Assembly (NCBI RefSeq): GCF_033473495.1
Contig: NC_088937.1
Span: 1,302,001 to 1,366,000 of the forward strand
Origin: Cercospora beticola
Lineage: Eukaryota; Ascomycota; Dothideomycetes; Mycosphaerellales; Mycosphaerellaceae
Length of the DNA: 64,000 bases
Reading direction: 5' to 3'
Each line of letters opens with the position of its first letter. Positions within the stretch are counted from its first letter, which is position 1. Shown here in pieces: positions 20,771 through 31,219 of the stretch. A program made the translations under genes and the position numbers. Under the pieces are notes generated by a model. That model was not told where the DNA came from, made no database searches, and was given only the letters and a program-made list of their open reading frames with translations.

Positions 20771-22060
20771 GGTGGGTGAATGTGATGGGTAAGGAGCGAC
20801 TGGAAGATAGGAAAGAAGCGAAACACGCAAGTAATTCAAGTTCTTTGTGACGTGTTGAAACTTTAGGAAGGTAGGGGTGGTCAGCTCGCGTGATGACTAG
20901 CGCGTTGGCTCTGATCTGCACTGCACGACCGCTGTTCATCCCCATCCAATATATATAATATCATTTCTTGCAGCAGTTCATGTATCGTTTGCTGTGAATC
21001 GAGTATCTGTAGAACGTCAAGAGCGCGACTATGGCTTCGAAGTGAAATGTCGATGCTTCGGGTGACCTCAGAATGCCGGGATGTCCGGAGTATCAGAGTA
21101 CTTTACCTCCGACTATGTAATCATTTGCACCACACAGTATGGCAATGAGTTAGATTGTAGCTCAGCAAGGCAGACAGATCGACTACGCATAGCTCAATCA
21201 CGCATTCGACAATCCGTTCTTGCGTCTTCTGTTTGAATACCGAAGGAGCCCAATTTTCCAAGGCGAACACCGGCTCATCAGATCTGTGCTGGTACGGTAT
21301 TGCTCAAACTGCTCTGGACATCGCACAAGATTGTCGTGAATTGCTCATTACTTCCATAATGTGTACTCACAATAAGACTTGTGTGGGCGAATAGTGCGAT
21401 GCGAGACTGACGATCAGGTACAGTCTATCAGTAGTCAGGGGAGATGGGTCGCTCTAAGGGACTTCACCTAGCCGTAAATGGACCGAACTCGGGCTGATGT
21501 CACGATCGAAATGACCATGATCCACCAGCCCATTATTATATTTCTGTTGTACTTTTGCTGTCAACTTGTCTCCCACGGTGCTGCGCAAATGCCAGCTTCT
21601 GTGTCTCCCAGCACGAGAAAGCGCCAGACATGCATCGCGTGTTTTCTGACCACGGGAGTCCGCCGCGCAGCTAGGAGCTTTGCTGATATTCACAGCTGAG
21701 ATGGACACTTGGGACTTGTTCTTGCCTCCGGCTGCTACCACGAGCAGACCGACCACCGCTATTGCAGAGCCTTGCTCCGCAGCGCACCACGGGAGCTCGT
21801 CAGCTCTTTGTGACACGGCTGTTGCGGTACGTTCTCTCGACATTATTCCTGATCTTGTGATGAGGCTATACTTCCGAAACTTGAGTCGCACTGGAGGAGT
21901 AGATCTATTTTGCCACTGATAGAGCGCAACCACTCATTCAATTCTTTCTCGGGAATCGTGATGAGCTATACGCTGACAGTCAGAAGTAGTGATCCCGGAT
22001 CTTGCACTGCGATCACGATGATTGCCGATGAGTAGCTACTCCTCTGTCCCAGTGTCACCT

Positions 22061-22081
22061 GAATCCCGTCCCACGGGATTC
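22061..22081. repeat. perfect 9-bp inverted repeat, 3-nt loop
   Basis: gaatcccgt (22061-22069) and acgggattc (22073-22081) are exact reverse complements around ccc. A 12-bp perfect palindrome, gagtagctactc, lies 20 bp upstream at 22030-22041. Both are about 1.4 kb upstream of the MFS permease start. Confidence 0.7.
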
Positions 22082-22649
22082 GCGAGTCATGAGTGCATCG
22101 CTTGGCGAAAGCGCTTCTGTTCCTGCTCGATGTGAACAACCACACTGGTGAAAGGGCCTGTTCAAGAAGTTGCTGATCCTTAAGCGATGGTTTAGTCATT
22201 CCTACTCTACGACAACCGAATAGCCAGGATAACGATGACAGTCATGTCTCGAATGGCAAACGACGCTTCCAAAGCTTCCTGCCGATCGCGCGAGCTTGGC
22301 AGGAACGACACTTCCTCAATGCGAACAACAGAGCCACCGCCTCGAACGTCAACAACAGACTCGACTGCAACTGTGACCATTGACTTACGGTATCACAATG
22401 AACAGCAAGAATCCCACGTACTGTACTCGCCTAAATCTTTGTGGCTTCCTTGGACATGGACTAAAGCAGAGCGAACCGGGTCGTCGGGCTCTTCGTCGGG
22501 ACATCCTCATCACGCACTCATCACATTCATTCGTTGCGATTTGCAGTTTCGTTCCACGGGATCGATTAGGAGGTGCGTGCGCCCGGTTCCAGACCGTCCT
22601 ATACAATGGACACCACCCACGTGGGCGTCACCACAGGAAGCTAGAATCG

Positions 22650-22678
22650 CCGCCCCGTGAACGAAGCTTACGGGGCGG
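22650..22678. repeat. GC-rich 9-bp inverted repeat, 11-nt loop
   Basis: ccgccccgt (22650-22658) pairs exactly with acggggcgg (22670-22678). It is the strongest simple hairpin in this intergenic stretch and lies about 840 bp upstream of the MFS permease start codon. Confidence 0.7.
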
Positions 22679-23513
22679 TATGGAAGCAGCGCTCGGATCG
22701 CGCGCTAATATCTAGAGTCGGTAGGGCTGGTACCCGCGATGAGGGTTGCGGTGGTCTACGACTCTACGATGGCGACAAGGTACTATCTACAGCAGAGAGA
22801 TCAAATGCGTGATACCGCGCTGAAGCGACGAACCGAGCATAGAACTTGCAACTGTCATCGCCCACGAAACAGTAGGTGTTGCCTGTGAAAATTCCATTGA
22901 AGGCTTTGGCTTTCACCACTTTGCAAGTCGAAATGCGATCGAGGCAAAAATCACCGATGGAACGAGTTGTTGAGTAGCCCTACTCCAGTGTGAGCCGTCT
23001 GGACTCTGTTCGCGATAATGTACGCTTCCTTCACTACTGCGTTCACGAGTGTCCCAACGACACAACGACATGGGCTGCAAAGGACTGGACTGCTAGAGAC
23101 CACGTGAAGGCGTATGCGAACTCATCATTAATGTAACTCGTGGTGGAGTGGAGTGCGCCAAGCCGAACTTTGATGTTGCGACTTCAGTGATTATGGCGTG
23201 CTCACAAGCCAAGAATCCAAGACGACAAGTGCAGCCAGCCTGCATCCACGCTCTCACATAGAGAGTTTGGCTGGACTCAGCGCCATCAGCCTCAGGTCTT
23301 ATGCTGCAGCTTAGAGCGACGCCCAGAACCTAAGCAGATGCTTTCTACGCCCACGCCCAGACGGGCGATCATAGGCTTCACAGCAAAAGAGTGAGCGCCA
23401 CGAGATGGTGCGATGCACTTGGCATGCCGCCATGTTGAGAATAAAGGCACGTCGTTGCCTTTTCTCGCATTCTGCATTCCTCAAAGAACTTCCACTTCTA
23501 AACACCAGCAACT

Positions 23514-25168
23514 ATGGGTGTCCAGGAGTATACGGAGCGCGAGTTCAACAATGACCCCGAGTTCAAGGATAGCGGCAGCGATGAGCGGGCCCTTTCTCCA
23601 TCCGTGGATTGGACTCCAGCAGAGGAGCGCAAGGCGAAGCGCAAGTGAGTCTGGCACAGAAGTCGCACGGTTGCGGACAATACTGACCGCGGAATCAGGC
23701 TCGATCTGATCATCATGCCATTGTTGACTCTCGGATTCTTCTGCTTGCAACTCGACAGAGGCAATATCGCGAACGCCATCACGGACAGCTTTATGGAGGA
23801 CTTGAATATCACACAGGATCAGTTCAATGTTGGCCAGCAGATGCTTTCCCTCGGTATCGTGCTCTTCGAGATCCCATCCAACATGATTCTGTACCGCGTC
23901 GGCCCTGGCAAATGGCTCACTCTCCAGCTCTTCCTTTTCGGCACGGTCAGCACGTTCCAGGCGTGGCAGAACAACTATGGTTCATTCATCACTACCCGTC
24001 TCTTGCTCGGTATCACCGAATCCGGCTTTATTCCAGGTGGATTGTGGACACTATCGACATGGTACACTCGCAAAGAAACGGCTAAGAGAGTGATGATATT
24101 TTACTTCGGGTTCGTGCAATCGCTAGAAGGTATCTGCAATGGCATTCGCTAACTGGTGTGGACAGTAATCAATTTGGTCAAGCTTCTGCAAAACTCTTCG
24201 CCTATGGCATTCTTCACATGCGTGGTGTCGCCGGCCAACCCGGATGGTTCTGGCTGTTTGTGCTCATGGGTCTCTTCACTATTGCCTCCGGCTTTGTGCT
24301 TGGCTTCTTCCTGCCTGACTCATTCAAGAACCCGCACAGCACCTTCCTTCCAAAGTGGAACATCTTCTCTGAGCGCGAGATCTACATTCTCAACAACCGC
24401 ATTCTCCTCGATGACCCTGCCAAGGGAAGGAAGAAGAAGTCGATTGGTCTGCCAGCGTTCAAGAAGGCATTCTCGAATTGGCGCGTGTGGATCCACTTTC
24501 TCATCACCATGTGTAACAACGGTCCTCAGCGTGGATTTGACACCTATGCTCCGTCGCTGGTGAAAGAGATGGGCTTCGCGGGCTTGACCTCTAACGCCTT
24601 GGCATCCGTTGGTCTGTTCGTGCAGATCCCGGTCTCTTTCCTCTTCAGCTTCGTCTCCGACCGCTTCGACAAGCGTGGCGAGACCGTCATCACTGGTCTG
24701 TCTCTGGCGACCTTGGCGTACGTTTTCAACCGCAGCTTTACCGAGATTCAGAATCAAGGTGCTCAGTACTTCGGAGTCGTCTTCACTCAGACGTTCGGCA
24801 CTTTCTCTCATCCGCTCAACATCAGCTGGCTCTCGCTGACATGCACCGATTCCGAGGAGCGTGCGCTTGCCATGGCATTGGTGATCATGGGAGCCAACAT
24901 TGCCGGTATCTACGGCGCTCAAATCTTCCGTGCCGACGACAAGCCTCGCTACCGTCGTGGATTTTCGATCGGCATTGCTGTCCTTGCGTTCGGCGCCTTC
25001 CTCGCTGTTGTGCGCCGAGTCGACGAGAGTATTAAGCGACGACGCGCAACGAAGGAGGGCCGCAGAGAGTCTGTCTTTGAGGACGTCAAGGCCGTCCCAG
25101 CAGAGATTCCGGCTCCTGCCCTGGTGGGCTCCGATCTCAAGCCCGTAATTTCACCCACTGTACGCTGA
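23514..25168 (+). CDS. MFS transporter, allantoate permease (anion:cation symporter) family
   Basis: Exons 23514..23644, 23699..24109 and 24166..25168 give 514 residues. The second intron uses a GTTCGT donor; joining there restores the family string FYFGNQFGQAS. About twelve membrane segments follow a 45-residue charged amino-terminus. Diagnostic stretches are LGFFCLQLDRGNIANA (TM1 end), FEIPSNMILYRVGPGKWL, and LLLGITESGFIPGGL. The family (yeast Dal5, Tna1, Vht1 relatives) imports small organic acids, vitamins or ureides across the plasma membrane with protons. The substrate is not predictable here. The start ATG is followed by an acidic leader usual for this group. Confidence 0.9.
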
Positions 25169-25576
25169 ACGAAGAACACAAGTGAAATTGCATTATAACA
25201 AGATTTTACATTCCGAACAGTCGTTGGAACGGGACATGAGCAATGAAAATTAGTTAGATGTGATATACCAGCACTACGGTGCAATAATGCGATCATTTTA
25301 CGTACTACCATTGTCCCAAATCATGTGTCCGTCTGTTTGTCACTTGACAAGGCAACACGTAGAAACGACTGTCAGTTGATTGCTTGCCTCCTGCCTAGCT
25401 TTGTCAAGCAAACGAACTCATGGCAGCCTGATCGTTCATGACTCCGTACACAGCAGAGTTTCTCCTCCGTGAATCTGTCCATGTGCAATCTATAGCACTC
25501 GAGTCCCACAATAGCTGTTACACGGGCAAGCAAGACGAAATCTCCATTTTGACGGTCCAATATCAACACAGAACTC
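25169..25576. other. intergenic, no gene seen
   Basis: This 408-bp stretch is the 3' flank of the MFS gene and the promoter side of the next gene. Nothing recognised. Confidence 0.55.
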
Positions 25577-26230
25577 ATGGTGCAGCGACAGAGGCTTAGC
25601 AGCTCGCCAACACCTGACCGCGGTCACATCTACAGCCAAAGCGTCCCAGACATACCTCACGATGACTCGAAAGCGCGGCGGCCTCCAGAAGCAGGCACTC
25701 ACAACACAAGCACAGACTGGCCTAGCACCTGCACCCATCCCGCCACAATTCCCCACGGTATAAACTCTATCAGCAGCCAGACACGCCAGAACGCCTGTCA
25801 CACGAGCCCAGCCAATGCGCCCTCTATCGCCATTCCCACCACAAATCACTCATCATCAGCGGTCAGCCGAGCCGCCTCCGACCCTTTCGGCTCTGCAGCT
25901 CTGCTGGTCCACCAATCGACAATACATACCCTCACTGAAGCACTGATCTGGAGGCGAGCTGTCGGTATCATTGACGATAAGATCATCGCCGAGCTTGAGG
26001 ATCGCTTGGAAAAGTTCTCGTTATCCGATCGTCAAATTGCGCTTTTTGCGGCTGAGCAGCGATTTCGTGCTATGTCGTGTTTGGTCGGTATGGAAGGGTC
26101 CAAAGAACGCATAACGGAGGCAGTTCGACTTGTGAGAAAATTAGCCGATATGTTGGAGACTGTGGGAGGCGGGAAGTATGTGGAGCTTTCGGAAGAGATG
26201 CATGGTTTGGTAGGAAGGATGGGGGCATGA
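25577..26230 (+). CDS. hypothetical protein
   Basis: Single exon, 217 residues. The first 100 residues are Ser/Thr/Pro-rich and probably disordered. The second half is compact and helical with well-mixed residues: LTEALIWRRAVGIIDDKII, then ALFAAEQRFRAMSCLVGME and a terminal helix VRKLADMLETVG. The helical half looks like a real conserved domain but I do not recognise the family. It ends 360 bp before the convergent mitochondrial uS9 gene. No signal peptide or membrane segment. Confidence 0.55.
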   Translation: MVQRQRLSSSPTPDRGHIYSQSVPDIPHDDSKARRPPEAGTHNTSTDWPSTCTHPATIPHGINSISSQTRQNACHTSPANAPSIAIPTTNHSSSAVSRAASDPFGSAALLVHQSTIHTLTEALIWRRAVGIIDDKIIAELEDRLEKFSLSDRQIALFAAEQRFRAMSCLVGMEGSKERITEAVRLVRKLADMLETVGGGKYVELSEEMHGLVGRMGA

Positions 26231-26589
26231 TTGCGGCTGGTCGCTGGAGTTCTTGGAGTGGATCTCTTGGAAAGCCGTGGCATTGGGCTTGCAAGGTGCT
26301 GTAAAGAGGTCTCGACTCGGCGCTTCTTGTTCATTGCATGGCAGTTCTGGAACGAGATTTGCAGAGGACGTCGTTGCGTAATTGTCACACCTGATCGCAG
26401 CAATGACCAAATATCACGACTGCTGCTTGTACAGGGTACGCGCATTCGGTAGGACGCTGGTAACCACCTGAACTTGTCAATGATTGAGAAAATTGTCGTT
26501 TGGTGTTAAAGGTAGAGCTGGACAGAAGGATATGCTGATCCACCGATGACAGGTCGGACTGTACAATATAATACAAGGATATCGACGTG

Positions 26590-27662
26590 TTAACGCTTGA
26601 CCCAGGCCGGCATCTTGCGAGCCTTGAGCTTGCCAGGCTTCTTCCTCTCGACTCGTCGAGGATCGCGCGTGATAACGCGTGCTGAAATAAAGTCAGTGCC
26701 ACGAAGTGCCAGCGAGATGCAACTTGCTCACCTCTCCTCAACGCAGGCTTCAAATCAGGCTCATGTGCCAGCAGAGCCTTTGCCAACCCGAGTGCTATCG
26801 CATCGGCCTGTCCTGTCGTCCCTCCGCCTTGCGCCAGAGCCCATACGTTGTACTTGTCCAAGCGCTGAGTGGCCTTCAACGCCCAGACCGCTGTTTCGCG
26901 ATCGTGCAAGCGACCGAAGTAATCCGTTAATGCTTTTCCATTGATGAGCACTTTGCCCTCTCCTTCCACCACGAATACTGATGCCGTGCTGCTCTTTCTA
27001 CGGCCCACGGCCTTGGATTTGCCATCCTTGTCGACCAAGATGGGCTTTGGCCTGTTGTGATGTGGCTGCACCAGTCTCTTGAACTTCTCCAGGGCTTGGG
27101 TCACCTCTGTGGGGATGAGCGAGGGATGAATGTAGTTCAACCGCTTCAGCAATTCCAGCAGCATCTTGTAGCTCTTCGCGCGCACAGGCTCGGCCACTTC
27201 GGCCTTGTACTGGTCGATGGTCTTCCATGCTACTCTCGGAGCCTCACCAGTGGGAAGGACTGGCAGAAGCTGGTACTTCCGCAGAAGCGCGGACAGAGCG
27301 AGCAGATCATCGGTGTATCGAGGTGTGGCGGTGAAATAGGATGGCGATGCAGGCACGATGCGTATCCGTCTGAGGATGGGGTGGTTTCGGGGGTCGTCTT
27401 GATTTCCTCCTCGCCGCGGTCTGTTCATTCCACCCCGCCCTCGCCCTCGGTCCATGGGCGTTTCGATGATTTCGGCTCTCGTCGCGGTCGGCGTCTGCCT
27501 ATCGAGCACGAATTGGCCATTCTCCTCTGGAATCTCGGGTGCAGCGCGGATGTCTTCATTGATCGAGGCCATACACCGTCTCGTGGTGCGCAGCCATGAT
27601 GGCGTCGATCGATATGCTGCGGCGACTCTCCGCAGGCAATGGCGGCCGAGGGTGGACTCCAT
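26590..27662 (-). CDS. MRPS9: mitochondrial small-subunit ribosomal protein uS9m
   Basis: Exon 1 is 27662 down to 26732 and exon 2 is 26681 down to 26590, over a 50-nt intron; 340 residues. The first 40 residues are Arg/Ser-rich without acids, as expected of a mitochondrial presequence. The carboxy-terminal 130 residues are the uS9 domain: [19 protein letters not shown], then [16 protein letters not shown] and [19 protein letters not shown]. The second exon restores the invariant end [20 protein letters not shown]. The middle (about 110-200) is the fungal mitochondrial extension. Without splicing the frame would continue into unrelated sequence, so the intron is needed. Divergent from eEF1B-gamma. 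Confidence 0.94.
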
Positions 27663-27913
27663 GGCGAGTGCAATGGCAATGGTCTGGTCTTCGTCGCGCG
27701 AGGTTCGCTACACACGCTCGGAAGCAGAGCGCAGCAGCTGGCGAGCCTTGGCGTGCAGGGGCCATTTGGAACTTTTTGCGATGAACCCCTCCGCCAGTCA
27801 CACAACTTCTGCTCCTCCACCACCACCACTACCACCCACACTACATTCTGCTTTCTACAGCCAACGAAGGCGCACTGTAATCGACACCGTCTTCTACAAT
27901 TCACACACGCACA
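27663..27913. promoter_or_regulatory. divergent promoter, mitochondrial uS9 and eEF1B-gamma
   Basis: Only 251 bp separate the two start codons, so both promoters and leaders overlap here. The side next to eEF1B-gamma carries a CCACCACCA-rich pyrimidine tract (about 27810-27845). Confidence 0.5.
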
Positions 27914-29518
27914 ATGGCGTTTGGCAAGATCTACAGCTACGAGGTAAGCTATTGTCCGCCCACCATAGGCACAAACAACACCTTGACTGTAGCCACTCGG
28001 GTGTGAACACCGCTGACGACGTCGTACTCCAGCGCAACCCGCGCACCACCGCCATCCTCGCCGTCGCCAAGGCCAACGGTCTTGATCTCGAGTTCGTCGA
28101 GACCAAGCCAGGCGCTGATATCACCAATGACTACCGCAAGCTCAACAAACTGGGCAAGGTCCCTACCTTCGAGGGCGCCGACGGCTACGTCTTGACCGAG
28201 GCCATGGCCATTGCCATCTACCGTGAGTCCCTCGTCCTCTTCTGCGCTCGACCACTCGCACGCGCCGCATACGACCCCACATCCTGCAATGATGAACAAC
28301 CACATATTCAATTACAGTTATCCCTGTCTGAAGATTACTGTTGAGAACGTATTCACACTCTGAAACGCACGCTACAAATTACTCTGGTACACAAAAGAAA
28401 GCGCTCGAATGGGCACTGACAACTGTCTCCAGTCACTTCGCAAAACGAGAAGACCACCCTCCTTGGCAAGACCAAGCAGGACTACGCCTCCATCCTCCGA
28501 TGGATGTCCTTCGCCAACACCGAGCTCCTCCCATCCGTCGGTGCCTGGTTCCGCCCTCTGGTCGGCCGCGACCCATACAACAAGAAGAGCGTGGATGATG
28601 CACAAAAGGCCACCCAGGCCAACGTCAAGGTCCTCGAGGAGCACCTCACTGTCAACACATACCTGGTCAGCGAGCGTCTGACTCTCGCCGATCTCTTCGT
28701 TGCCGGTATCGCTTCTCGTGGCTTCGAGCACTTCTTTGACAAGGAGTGGCGCGCCCAGCACCCAGCCTTCACTCGCTGGTTCGAGACTGTCGTTCACCAG
28801 GACATCTTCACTGCTGTCTGGGGCGAGTACAAGTTCATTGACAAGGCCATCCCAAACACTCCACCAAAGGTCGAGAAGGCACCAAAGGCTGAGAAGCCAA
28901 AGGCTGCCGAAAAGCCAAAGGCCGCTGCTAAGCCAGCTGCTGACGAGGAGGAGGAGGAGGCTGCTCCAGCACCAAAGCCAAAGCACCCCCTGGAAGCTCT
29001 TGGCCGCCCAACTTTCGTCCTTGACGACTGGTAAGTACTGAAAATTGGCATACTCGAATTCGATATACTGATCATCATGCAGGAAGCGCCAGTACTCCAA
29101 CGAGGAGACCCGCGAGGTCGCCCTTCCTTGGTTCTGGAAGAACGTCAACTTCGAGGAGTACAGCCTGTGGCAGGTGGACTACAAGTACAACGACGAGCTC
29201 ACCATGACCTTCATGACCTCCAACTTGATTGGTGGCTTCTTTGCCCGTCTCGAGGCCAGCCGCAAGTACATCTTCGGCGCCGCATCCGTCTACGGCAAGA
29301 CCAACGACAGCATCATCAAGGGTGCTTTCCTTGTCCGTGGACAGGAGGCTCTTCCAGCTTTCGATGTCGCTCCAGACTACGAGAGCTACACCTTCACCAA
29401 GCTCGACCCAAAGAAGGCCGAGGACCAGGAGTTTGTCAACGACCAGTGGGCGTGGGACAAGCCAATCACTGTTGACGGCAAGGAGTACGAGTGGGCCGAC
29501 GGCAAGGTCTTCAAGTAG
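27914..29518 (+). CDS. TEF4: translation elongation factor 1B gamma subunit (eEF1B-gamma)
   Basis: Exons 27914..27943, 28033..28222, 28433..29030 and 29083..29518 give 417 residues, normal for the family. It starts MAFGKIYSYE. The glutathione-transferase-like half has RNPRTTAILAVAKANGLD and LGKVPTFEGADGYVLTEA, then LVSERLTLADLFVAGIASR. A Lys/Ala/Glu-rich linker (about 225-265) leads to the conserved carboxy-terminal domain: ALGRPTFVLDDW|KRQYSNE, then NVNFEEYSLWQVDYKYNDE and GGFFARLEASRKY. The protein scaffolds the eEF1B nucleotide-exchange complex that recycles eEF1A. Intron 2 is 210 nt, the second longest placed here, and contains a snoRNA (separate entry). Confidence 0.96.
28284..28368 (+). 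ncRNA. snR38: intronic box C/D snoRNA, snR38-like (LSU rRNA 2'-O-methylation guide)
   Basis: It lies inside intron 2 of the eEF1B-gamma gene. The C box ATGATGA is at 28289-28295, a D' box CTGA at 28328-28331, a C'-like element tgttgag at 28339-28345 and the D box CTGA at 28360-28363. Immediately upstream of the D' box the guide acagttatccctgt (28314-28327) is the exact antisense of the highly conserved large-subunit rRNA segment ACAGGGATAACTG of the peptidyl-transferase region. The fifth base before the D' box pairs with the middle G of GGG, in line with the snR38 target (yeast Gm2815). In S. cerevisiae snR38 also sits in the intron of TEF4, the same host gene. The terminal stem is weak (tgc/gca). 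Ends are approximate. Confidence 0.8.
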
Positions 29519-30079
29519 AGTGACTATTCAGCACTCTTGTGATGGACCATTTGTTCAGAACGTATCGACCGCCTAGCTTTGGCCATGGATTACATGATTG
29601 TATGCGTAGATAGAGTCATGACCGGCATGAGAAAAAAGCGATTCCTCCCACTCGTAGACGGAGAGAAATGATACCACAATTACACCACCCAGTTCGTTGC
29701 TACCCGTTCTTGCATCTTAAGTCACTTTCGGAGCAGGCAGCTCACTCGGTTTCTGGAGAAAGAGGCCCATGAAACTTTTACTTGCAGACTCCTAGACGGA
29801 CCTGGTTTGGTTGTAGTCAAGCCGACGAGCATGGGAACTTCTGTTTCTCTGCACAGAACAGGTTGTTTTTTCTTTGGCGATTGCTCCAGAGGGCAGCTCA
29901 CAACGGTCTGCAGGGTTCACCCGCTCCTTCCTTCTGAACGTCCTGGGTCACTGCTCTTGCCTGCAGATTGACGCGCGACTGGCTGCCTGGTTCGCGCCGT
30001 CACCCTACATCCGCCTCCCACTTGCACTGAACCAACAACAACCGACACATCGTCGTCGCCGTCGCCGTCAGCACGAAAC
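29519..30079. other. intergenic, no gene seen
   Basis: This 561-bp stretch is the 3' flank of eEF1B-gamma and the promoter side of the next gene. Nothing recognised. Confidence 0.55.
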
Positions 30080-30868
30080 ATGGGAGACAAGCGCAAGGCT
30101 GAGGCTCCGCCAGAGGGATCACGCCGCAGTGAACGCCTGCAGACTGTCAAGAGGCAAAAGATTGCCGATGAGGAGGTGAGCGTGCGTTGCGTCTAGTTGA
30201 GCAGAGAGATGTTAACTCGTCACAGACTACTTCGCATGCCATACCAGCTAAGCCTAAGCGCTTCCATCGTCCGCGGCAGCGCAAGTCATGCCACCTGCTC
30301 AACTTGCCAGGAGAGATCAGAAACAGAATCTACCGCTATGCTCTGGTCAAGGCCAAACCCATCAAGGTGACGCGCAAAGGTCCCGGCGAACCAAGTCTAT
30401 TGCGTGCGTGGTCCCAGTCTCGTCAGTGAGCATTTCTGACCTTGTGCAGGTGTGTGCAACCGTATCCGCCGTGAAGCTTGTAGTATCTACTACGCCGAGA
30501 ACGAGTTCGAGGTGCACGTGGAGGACTTCGACGGCGAAGCTCTTGTCCCATTCAAGAATCAATACTCTTCCTTCTACAACTGGCTGAACGGACAGCGCCG
30601 TGGCGTCAATGTTACCAACCTGATGAAAGGCAAGCCAGACTGGGACAACCTCGTCGCGTGGGCTAAGGCCGATCGCTATCGTACAGCTTTCTGGCCAGAC
30701 ATTTTCGGTGCCTACTGTCCAACTCACCAAGTTGTTGCCAGCACCTTCAGAATCGTGGATTCTATGGATGGACTACCATGGTGTGAAGTGGAGCAGGCGC
30801 TCGACGCAATGCGAGAGGTACTGGATGGGCTGCCATCTCCGTGGGCAGAATTCCCAGGATGGTACTGA
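30080..30868 (+). CDS. hypothetical protein with fungal LPGE-RN (F-box-like) domain
   Basis: Exons 30080..30175, 30226..30403 and 30450..30868 give 230 residues. A basic amino-terminus with a possible nuclear signal (MGDKRKAEAP, later KRQKIADEE) precedes CHLLNLPGEIRNRIYRYAL (about 58-76), the start of a domain very common in Pezizomycotina, continued by LRVCNRIRREACSIYYAENE across intron 2. The domain resembles the F-box-like, recurrent 'LPxEIRNxIY' module; its function is not established. No signal peptide or membrane segment. A diverged relative is at 52173-52832 on the other strand. Confidence 0.72.
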
Positions 30869-31219
30869 GCGTGGAGATGGGCGGAGAATGGGCATTCGGG
30901 GTACTCAGAGAGAGACGACATGGTTGGCGTTTGCTTTAGCGTTTCAGACTTCTGAGGAAAGTCGCGTTAGCTTGCACTTTGATGAAGTTTCGATATGCGT
31001 CGGGCGTATATGAAGGCAAGAACTGCATGCGAGGCCCGTTGCTCCTACTCCGGTGCATTTTCCAATGTTGTTTTGATTTTGATGCCCTTCGACACGTTGT
31101 GCGAGGTTCTCTTGGATTACTTAAGCTTTGCGCTCACAACTCCGGGATTGCTCCCAGTTGGAGTTTTGTGGAGTGCTTCGAACCTGTGCCGCTTGTCTTC
31201 CTTCCCGTGCTCGATACAT
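30869..31219. other. intergenic between convergent genes
   Basis: This 351-bp gap is shared by the 3' ends of the LPGE-RN gene and IRC22. Nothing recognised. Confidence 0.55.

Larger units (their letters stand above)
20771..23513. other. long gene-poor intergenic stretch with palindromes
   Basis: This 2.74-kb gap lies between divergent genes (ceramide synthase and MFS permease). Only short unconvincing ORFs occur. A TA-rich box (tatatataatat, about 20947-20958) lies some 180 bp upstream of the ceramide synthase start. Perfect palindromes or inverted repeats occur at 22030-22041, 22061-22081 and 22650-22678. No transposase or RNA gene recognised. Confidence 0.55.

Noticed and set aside
21454..21933. 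159-codon minus-strand frame
   Set aside because: Composition is unconvincing, there is no domain, no matching intron structure and no supporting neighbour.
22235..22660. 141-codon plus-strand frame upstream of the MFS gene
   Set aside because: Ser/Thr/Arg-rich with no domain and spans two unrelated inverted repeats; likely chance.
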